From NCBI GenBank assembly GCA_019096155.1, contig JAHCVI010000003.1, positions 4,526,001 through 4,590,000 on the forward strand: a stretch of DNA of 64,000 nt, written 5' to 3'. This DNA is from Staphylotrichum longicolle. Its lineage: Eukaryota > Ascomycota > Sordariomycetes > Sordariales > Chaetomiaceae. The position numbers were made by a program, and so were the translations under genes. Below are positions 58,440 to 64,000 of the stretch, one piece after another. Within the stretch, counting starts at the first letter, position 1, and each line of letters opens with the position of its first letter. Below the pieces are notes generated by a model. That model made no database searches. It had not been told where the DNA came from and worked only from the letters and a program-made list of their open reading frames with translations.

Positions 58440-60552
58440 GGAGGATGGGGGGTGATGTGTGGGAGAGCGTTGATGGTGTGAGGGGACGGGTTGGGTTGGG
58501 TTTGTGGAGGAGTGTGTTTTGTGTCATTGGGTTTGCGGTTTCTCGGCTGTGTGTTTGTCATTGGGTTTGCGCGTCTGTTGGTTTAGACTGATTGGGTACC
58601 GCCTGGCGGGAGTCTGCGGCGCTGGGGCGTTTGAGTCTGCATGTTCGGGTCGTGTGTACCGATTACTGCTAGCGACTCTGCAAGGACCTTGATGGTTGAC
58701 GAACCGTGATCGCCGCGGTCGTGCGTGCTGCGGAGGACGTGTGCTGTTCTGACGGTTTGGTAGTGGATTCACGCCAACAGGCTTGGTTTAGCTTCTGCGG
58801 CGATCAGCTGCGGATCCCGATCGTGATCGCCGGTCGGGGTGTGCGTTGTTCGTTTTTGAGGGGGTTCTGCATCCGCCAGTCAGAGAAGAGCCGGGAGTTG
58901 GGACGGGCCAGGGGAGGTGGTGATCATCGCTTGTCCTTTGAGCCCTGTGCCCCTGGAATGGGTTCGCTGACCACCATCACGGCAGAGAATGTCAATGCCA
59001 TCCGCATGTCAAAAAGTCCCCTTCTCTATCCGGTGTTTGTGTTACCAAAGAGATTTCCCCGCCGCGTCACGTCACATTCACGGTCACAGTCGCACAGTGT
59101 TGGCGGATCTAGCGACTGGTCGGGAAGTTGTGTTTAGGGTCGTACAGACTTGGGCTTACTTCGCTACCGCGCCCTCGGGCGGGTTTGTGTTCACTGATAA
59201 AATCTCGCTTGAGATTCCCAAACTGGGGTATGAGTTACCAACTAGTTCTTGCTCTTGTATCACAGGGCACAGAGAATCAAAGACATCGAACAGCAAAGGC
59301 TTTCAAGTTCTGTTTTCTTTGCGTTCGGCTCAGGGTCTGCTCGGGGTTGCTTGTTCACGCAATGGCCGTCTCATGGGACTGAATGGATGGTTCAGTCCAT
59401 CTAGGTGGCTTGCGCTGTTGGGGTGGCATACAAGTGCTATACATGAAGCTCGGCTGTCAGCGACTGGAAGTTCCAGAAAAGTGTTAATGTTGGGTCGGCT
59501 GCAATATCCACATGTACATGAACGGCAGAAGTAGCATTTCAAGTTTTGAGCATGCACTGCTGTCTGGTTGATGCGGCGCGGGCTGTTGGTTCAGGCTGGA
59601 CCGCTGGCAAAAGGGGGAAGATCGGCGTGTTGTGCCGTTGGCAGCCAGGCGAGGTAGGCGAGGAGAGCTGCGTCTAGGCGGTTGTATCAATTCAAGAGTT
59701 AACCCTAATATGACTGAAAAGCGTTATAGCTTTGTTGGAAACAGTTGGTACTTCAGTTGCACTGGAGTAGATAGGTAGATACAGGCCAACTCATTCAGAG
59801 CTCGTTGGCAAGTGCCAAAACTACCAGGTATGGAAGGTTCCCAAGGGCTAGCCAAACGTAGCCTTACACTTAAGGGTGACCATAAATATTTTCATTTCTC
59901 CTGTGCAACCCCTTAGCAAACACTAGCAACACAAGGAGTGTTGAAAACCGTGGAATTACTAAATAACAAACATAGCCCCGAGCTACGGAGCAATAGGGAG
60001 GAGGACCGGCCCTGAACCCGATGTTGGCTTCAATTTACAAGAGAAATATAGGAGGAAGACGGCGGCGACGGCATCCCCCACAGTGTCTGCCATAAGACCC
60101 AGCTTGAGGAGGCGCATTTGTAGATGGCGAGGGGAGTTGAAGGTCAGGACACCAAGGTTCTCCAGAACTGCTTCCCCCAGAACGCAAGGTACGCATTATG
60201 GCCTGGAAAGCTGCCGCAGAGCGCTCCTTGAATCTGCACAGGCACCGTCTCGCAGCGAGCGTCCTTCCCCTTTGTGCCGGGCCGAGCGGGGTCCAGTCTG
60301 CTTCGCATGCCGTTTTGGGAAAAAGAGAGGTTGCATGCATACGTGCGTTCAAACATGACTCAGCAACCCCAGAAAGTCGGCACAGGGTAAAGAACACGAA
60401 CAACACGCGCTACCAGATTGATGCTCGTTTTTACCTCGCATTCAGCAGCGGCCAATTGGCGAGTTGCGCGATGAGTAATTCTAACGTACCTCTGATGAAT
60501 GACACGGAACAGCATCATGGCTAGATGGGAAATCCGCGTGGGGACTAGAGAG
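58440..60552. other. Intergenic interval downstream of the PKS
   Basis: About 2.1 kb. The first 150 bases are very G/T-rich (GGGTTGGGTTGGG near 58487-58503) and contain two copies of TTGGGTTTGCG about 40 bases apart. 59690-60000 is A/T-richer. Short frames (for example 58989-59534) have no family match. Confidence 0.35.
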
Positions 60553-60559
60553 TATATAA
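60553..60559 (+). promoter_or_regulatory. TATA box of the cupin gene
   Basis: TATATAA lies about 145 bases upstream of the ATG at 60701. Confidence 0.5.
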
Positions 60560-60700
60560 CCCTCGGTCTTGACAATTCTTGCAACGTCAAGCTCTGCGCT
60601 ATTCACAATCTCTGCCCTATTCACAAACTCAGATTAGTTCCTGGACCCAGTTCGAGCGTCGTATAATTACCTAGGTACCCCAGTCAACCACGCAGACATC

Positions 60701-61175
60701 ATGGCATCGGATATTGCAGCGGCCAAAGCGTAAGCAGAACACTCTCTGACGCCGGAAAAGCTCTTCATCCCGGCTAACCTTTGGCAGCAAATACGCCGGC
60801 CGGCCGCGCGAGACGCTCAAGGTCCTCTACGACTACGAGCTCCGCAACGCGCCGGGCAAGTCAATCGTCGGCCTCGAGCTCAATTACGCGCCCGGTGGCT
60901 GGAGCCCTCCGCACCGACACGCGGGCGCCCAGGCCGTGGCCTACGTGCTCGAGGGAGAGTTCCTCAGCGGCATGAACGGAAACCCGCCGCAGGTTTACCG
61001 CGCAGGCGACAAGTTTGTCGAGCTGCCGGGCTGCCACCATACCGTGTCGGACAACAACAGCAGCACCGAGTCGATGAAGGCCATTGTTGTGCTTGTGGTG
61101 GACACTGCTGTGCTCAAGGGCGAGAAAGGGTATGAGGCACTGGTTGAGATTGACGAGGGGTGGGAGGAAGCTTGA
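60701..61175 (+). CDS. Small cupin-domain protein
   Basis: Exon 1 is 60701-60729 and exon 2 is 60788-61175 (138 residues). The 58-nt intron has a GTAAGC donor and a GCTAAC branch, and the join restores AAAKAKYAGRPRETL. The fold is a single cupin beta-barrel. Motif 1 is PPHRHAGAQAVAYVLEGEF (a potential H-x-H plus Glu metal site) and the partner histidine is in the later LPGCHHTVSDN. Small cupins of this type can be isomerases, dioxygenases or non-catalytic binders, so the reaction is not assigned. It lies 2.3 kb after the PKS on the same strand and is a reasonable candidate tailoring enzyme, by proximity only. Confidence 0.85.
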
Positions 61176-61378
61176 TCTCTGGATTAGGATATGATACCTT
61201 TTGATGCCAACGAACAAGGAACGACAAAACGCACTGTTGGCACACCGCCCCCTATCGAATGAACAAGTCAAGCACACCAATCTGGGGCTCTGACAATTTG
61301 AAGAGTTTGATATGTTTCCCAACCAGACCCCGTGTTTCCCTCCCCCCCGCCCGGCCGGAGCCGGGATTACTGCCCCAC

Positions 61379-62539
61379 TTAATTCGGCCCCGACTCCGGG
61401 CCCGGACCCGGCTGCGCGAACAGCTCCGGCTCCAGCGCCACCATCTTGTCCCTGGCTCTGACAACCATGTCTTTCAGCACCGTCACGTTCTCTTCACAGG
61501 CCTCAAAGTCCAGCTCTGCTCTTCCCTCCAAGGCGGCTGCGATCTCGGCCAGTCTGTCTCCCCATTGCTTCCAGACCACGGGGCCGTTGCCGTCATCAAA
61601 GCCCTTCCATGAAAACTGCCGGGGCGGTGACCGACGGTTTCGTACGCACTCGTCGTAAATGACGTCCCCCGCCAGCAGAATGTACTGTGCCGCTGCCATG
61701 ATGTGGCAGTCCATCTTTGAAGGGAGGCTGGCAGGGTACCCCGGTTGCAGCCCGATGGCGATGACCTCGCCGGCGCTGGTGAAGCGGTGCTTGTGCCCTT
61801 CGTTGAGACCTGCAGCGGTGCAGCGGGCGTGAAACGCGTACGCATCTACCCAACGGGCCACGTCGTCTTTGAAATCCCGGGCTTCTTCTGGGGAGTCCAT
61901 GGCATACGCGTCCCTGTGGGGTGCTGCAGGCCAAGCTGAGTCAAAGAACAGCAACAAGTGTCGTTGGGGCGACTTACGCTCGATTGGCTCCGACTTGAGA
62001 AGTTGCCATGGAAACAACGGATCACGAACCCAGATGTCACTGTCTAACCATGCGAACTCTGGTTGCTGTGGCGCGGTGTCCAGCTTGTGAGCAGGGAGTA
62101 CACGGCTTTCTTGTGAATTGTGAGAACGACTCACAACAAAGATCTTGACAGCATGCGGACGAAGCTTCCTGAGCTCGACAAGAAGCTGAATGACCTTGTC
62201 CTGGAGCGGATCATCATATCTCATGGCCACGGCGGTGTGAAGCAAGTTGTCGTAGAAGGCGATGAGATAGCCCGTCCAGCCCTTCTTTGTTCGGTTGTAC
62301 CCGTTGAACTTGGGCTCGTAGACTGCAGCGTACATGTCATCAAACAGCCGTGCAAACTTGACCGCGGCATCGGCATCTTCGCAAAGCAGATACTTCTTGA
62401 TGGCGCCAGCCAAATGGTGATCAAAGTCGACCTCGGCGTTTGTCTCAAGAAACCGGGCTAGGTTGTCGTCGAGGAGTTGCAGCCATGCTGGTCTGTTCTC
62501 CGCATTGGTGTCTCCAGCGTTTGTCTCGGTGGCGGTCAT
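61379..62539 (-). CDS. DUF3632-like hypothetical protein
   Basis: The open frame has 386 residues. Patterns such as LWLQLLDDNLARFLE near the N-terminus, DDVARWVDAYAFHARCTAAG and MDCHIMAAAQYILLAGDVIYDEC resemble the fungal DUF3632 family, a helical family of unknown function. Two stretches look like in-frame introns. One is 62134-62084 (51 nt, GTGAGT...CACAAG). The other is 61977-61936 (42 nt, GTAAGT...GACTCAG), shorter than usual. Removing both gives 355 residues and makes AAPHRDAYAMD follow LLKSEPIE. The first is likely and the second uncertain. It is convergent with the cupin gene, about 200 bases apart, and may lie within the candidate cluster; no enzyme motif is visible. Confidence 0.65.
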   Translation of the reverse strand: MTATETNAGDTNAENRPAWLQLLDDNLARFLETNAEVDFDHHLAGAIKKYLLCEDADAAVKFARLFDDMYAAVYEPKFNGYNRTKKGWTGYLIAFYDNLLHTAVAMRYDDPLQDKVIQLLVELRKLRPHAVKIFVVSRSHNSQESRVLPAHKLDTAPQQPEFAWLDSDIWVRDPLFPWQLLKSEPIERKSPQRHLLLFFDSAWPAAPHRDAYAMDSPEEARDFKDDVARWVDAYAFHARCTAAGLNEGHKHRFTSAGEVIAIGLQPGYPASLPSKMDCHIMAAAQYILLAGDVIYDECVRNRRSPPRQFSWKGFDDGNGPVVWKQWGDRLAEIAAALEGRAELDFEACEENVTVLKDMVVRARDKMVALEPELFAQPGPGPESGPN

Positions 62540-63088
62540 GGCGAGCTGTCGGGGAGAGTGGAATGAAGATAAGCGGAGGAACAGCCAGCGAGGCGGGGGA
62601 CGATGATGCGAGAGGTTGGACCAACAGTACCTTATGAAACATGTACCACTGGGCTGTTTGGCGCCTGGACCTGTGATAAAGCGCGGTTAAATGGAAGCGC
62701 GCGCTGCCGCTCCGAGTATGATTGGTTCATTGATTGTTGGTTGTTCTGTTGGCTGTCACCACATGCACGATCGTGGAAAGAGGATTTGAGCGGTTCATGG
62801 CACAAACGGGCAGGCCAGCCAACGACAGCAACAACATGAAGATGCCCGTCATGAGTGCCCCGTCAAGCCCCTGCGTCAGCCGCCGCCGTTTAGGCGCGAT
62901 CTCACTTCCAAGAGCCCTCAGCCGATTTCAGGCAGACCAAGCCCGTACAGCCAAACGAGCCAGTTGAGACACGGACGGATAAGAACGTTCGAACATATTT
63001 TGGAACAAATCATAAGTTTGAAGCCAAAGTCCCTCAAACAACAACAAACTGACCTGGGTATCTGGGATATGACATGTACTTGCGACAC
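62540..63088. other. Intergenic interval
   Basis: About 550 bases between two - strand genes. It should carry the DUF3632-like promoter. No TATA box, repeat or RNA is clear. Confidence 0.35.
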
Positions 63089-63913
63089 TTAAACACCGCC
63101 AAACACAAACTCCCGAGACTCAAACACGGCCAGATGGTCCCTTGCAAGATGGTTGAAGCTCTGCGTCTTTCTCAAAGCTTCCATGCAAGACTGGATATCG
63201 TCATCTGATATTGGCCCAATCTCTCCATCCGACGCTGGATGATAATATGCTCCCATTCCTCCCTTGCGATCCGCCAACAGATGTGATGCAGCGAGGGAGA
63301 CGGTTATCGGCAGAAATATGGGGGCCTGGCCTCGTGGGTGGTGCATTAGCCTCGCGTGTGTGGCACAGACGGAATGCAGTGCCATGTCAGCGCAGGGTCT
63401 GAAGTGTCTCACCTTGAAATACCCGATGTGTTCGTATGCGTTGGCGATGCTGGCTATCTCCCGTGCTGCCCGCGTTGCGCGCTGTTGATATTCAGCAACC
63501 GTTGACCGACACTGGCCGTTGGCGCCAAACGCTTCGACAATCTTCCACATGAGAATGGTGGTCGCGTGCGCCATCGTCAAGACGAACAAGACCATCGGAT
63601 CTGTCACTGCCGAGACGACTCGTGCATTCGTCGACAGTGATCCGAATACCCTGCTCAGCATGCCATCCAGCCATTCGTGTCGAAGCCAGAAATCGAGAGG
63701 CGCGCTGCCAAATCCAAGTTCCATGCTGGAGACGAAATCATGAGAGAGTGCCCGACCGCAAATGGTGAGGACAATTGCGGATTCCGCTAATGGGGACAGG
63801 AAGCTGTGATCACCCGAGGCCATGGCTTCCGGCAAGAAACACCCCGGGATCGGATGACCGCTCTGAAAGGCCACTTCTGGGGATGGAAGGCGGATACACA
63901 TCTGTTGACACAA
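63089..63913 (-). CDS. Fungal-specific transcription factor, C-terminal part (5' part outside window)
   Basis: The frame starts at an intron acceptor (TCAACAG, just upstream of 63900) and ends at 63089, so it is the 3' part of a longer gene whose N-terminus, including any zinc cluster, is beyond base 64000. The sequence is typical of the fungal TF middle-homology domain: LPSPEVAFQSG, SAIVLTICGRALSHDF, LTMAHATTILMWKIVEAFGA and ATRAAREIASIANAY. A probable in-frame intron at 63412-63326 (87 nt; GTGAGA donor, GCTAAT branch) makes HIGYFK join APIFLPITVSLAASHLL. The resemblance to regulators found beside secondary-metabolite genes makes it a candidate PKS-cluster regulator; the DNA-binding domain is not visible. 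Confidence 0.7.
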   Translation of the reverse strand: MCQQMCIRLPSPEVAFQSGHPIPGCFLPEAMASGDHSFLSPLAESAIVLTICGRALSHDFVSSMELGFGSAPLDFWLRHEWLDGMLSRVFGSLSTNARVVSAVTDPMVLFVLTMAHATTILMWKIVEAFGANGQCRSTVAEYQQRATRAAREIASIANAYEHIGYFKVRHFRPCADMALHSVCATHARLMHHPRGQAPIFLPITVSLAASHLLADRKGGMGAYYHPASDGEIGPISDDDIQSCMEALRKTQSFNHLARDHLAVFESREFVFGGV

Positions 63914-64000
63914 GTTTAATGAGCAATTCTTTGTTGGCCGGAGGGAAAATAATGATCATCAGAAGTCGGAAGAGGAGACGCTGTGTGACCAAAAAGCAAG

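Overview
This is 64 kb of nuclear DNA from a filamentous ascomycete, most likely a Sordariomycete (Sordariales-like). Genes are GC-rich. Most introns are 49-90 nt with GT-AG ends and CTAAC/CTGAC branch sites. Fungus-specific families are present: Zn(II)2Cys6 regulators, a HET-domain protein, an Rds1-type ferritin-like protein, a highly reducing PKS, and an Hst3/Hst4-type sirtuin. I saw no tRNA, rRNA, CRISPR array or intact transposon.

Layout. 1-7300 is a housekeeping pair on divergent strands: SEC7 (ARF-GEF, running off the left edge) and mitochondrial pyruvate dehydrogenase E2. 7300-17600 is gene-poor; it holds one Zn2Cys6 regulator (10608-13377) and what looks like the relic of an SRPK-like kinase (14395-15216). 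17600-36422 is an ordinary run: a secreted protein, a coiled-coil protein, a SET/MYND protein, an ankyrin-like protein, an Rds1-like protein, a CYP52-type P450, a D-2-hydroxyacid dehydrogenase, an unknown, and a TRIP4/Rqt4-type zinc-finger protein. 37321-41116 is a 1,245-residue Hst3/Hst4-type sirtuin with large low-complexity inserts and a His-Gly repeat tail. From 41951 the window becomes accessory: a repeat-rich DUF7587-like gene, a HET-domain gene, an SDR, an 8.2-kb highly reducing PKS (KS-AT-DH-MT-ER-KR-ACP), a cupin, a DUF3632-like gene and the C-terminal part of a fungal transcription factor running off the right edge. I read 46945-64000 as a candidate polyketide cluster: the PKS makes a methylated, reduced chain, the SDR and cupin could tailor it, and the right-edge factor could regulate it. 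This grouping rests on proximity and family roles only.

Sequence quality. Four genes need single-base indels to stay in frame: PDH E2, the TRIP4-like gene, the SDR (two that cancel), and the PKS linker between MT and ER (about six within 440 bp). E2 is a housekeeping gene, so sequence error is at least as likely as gene decay. Frames given across these sites are my inference.
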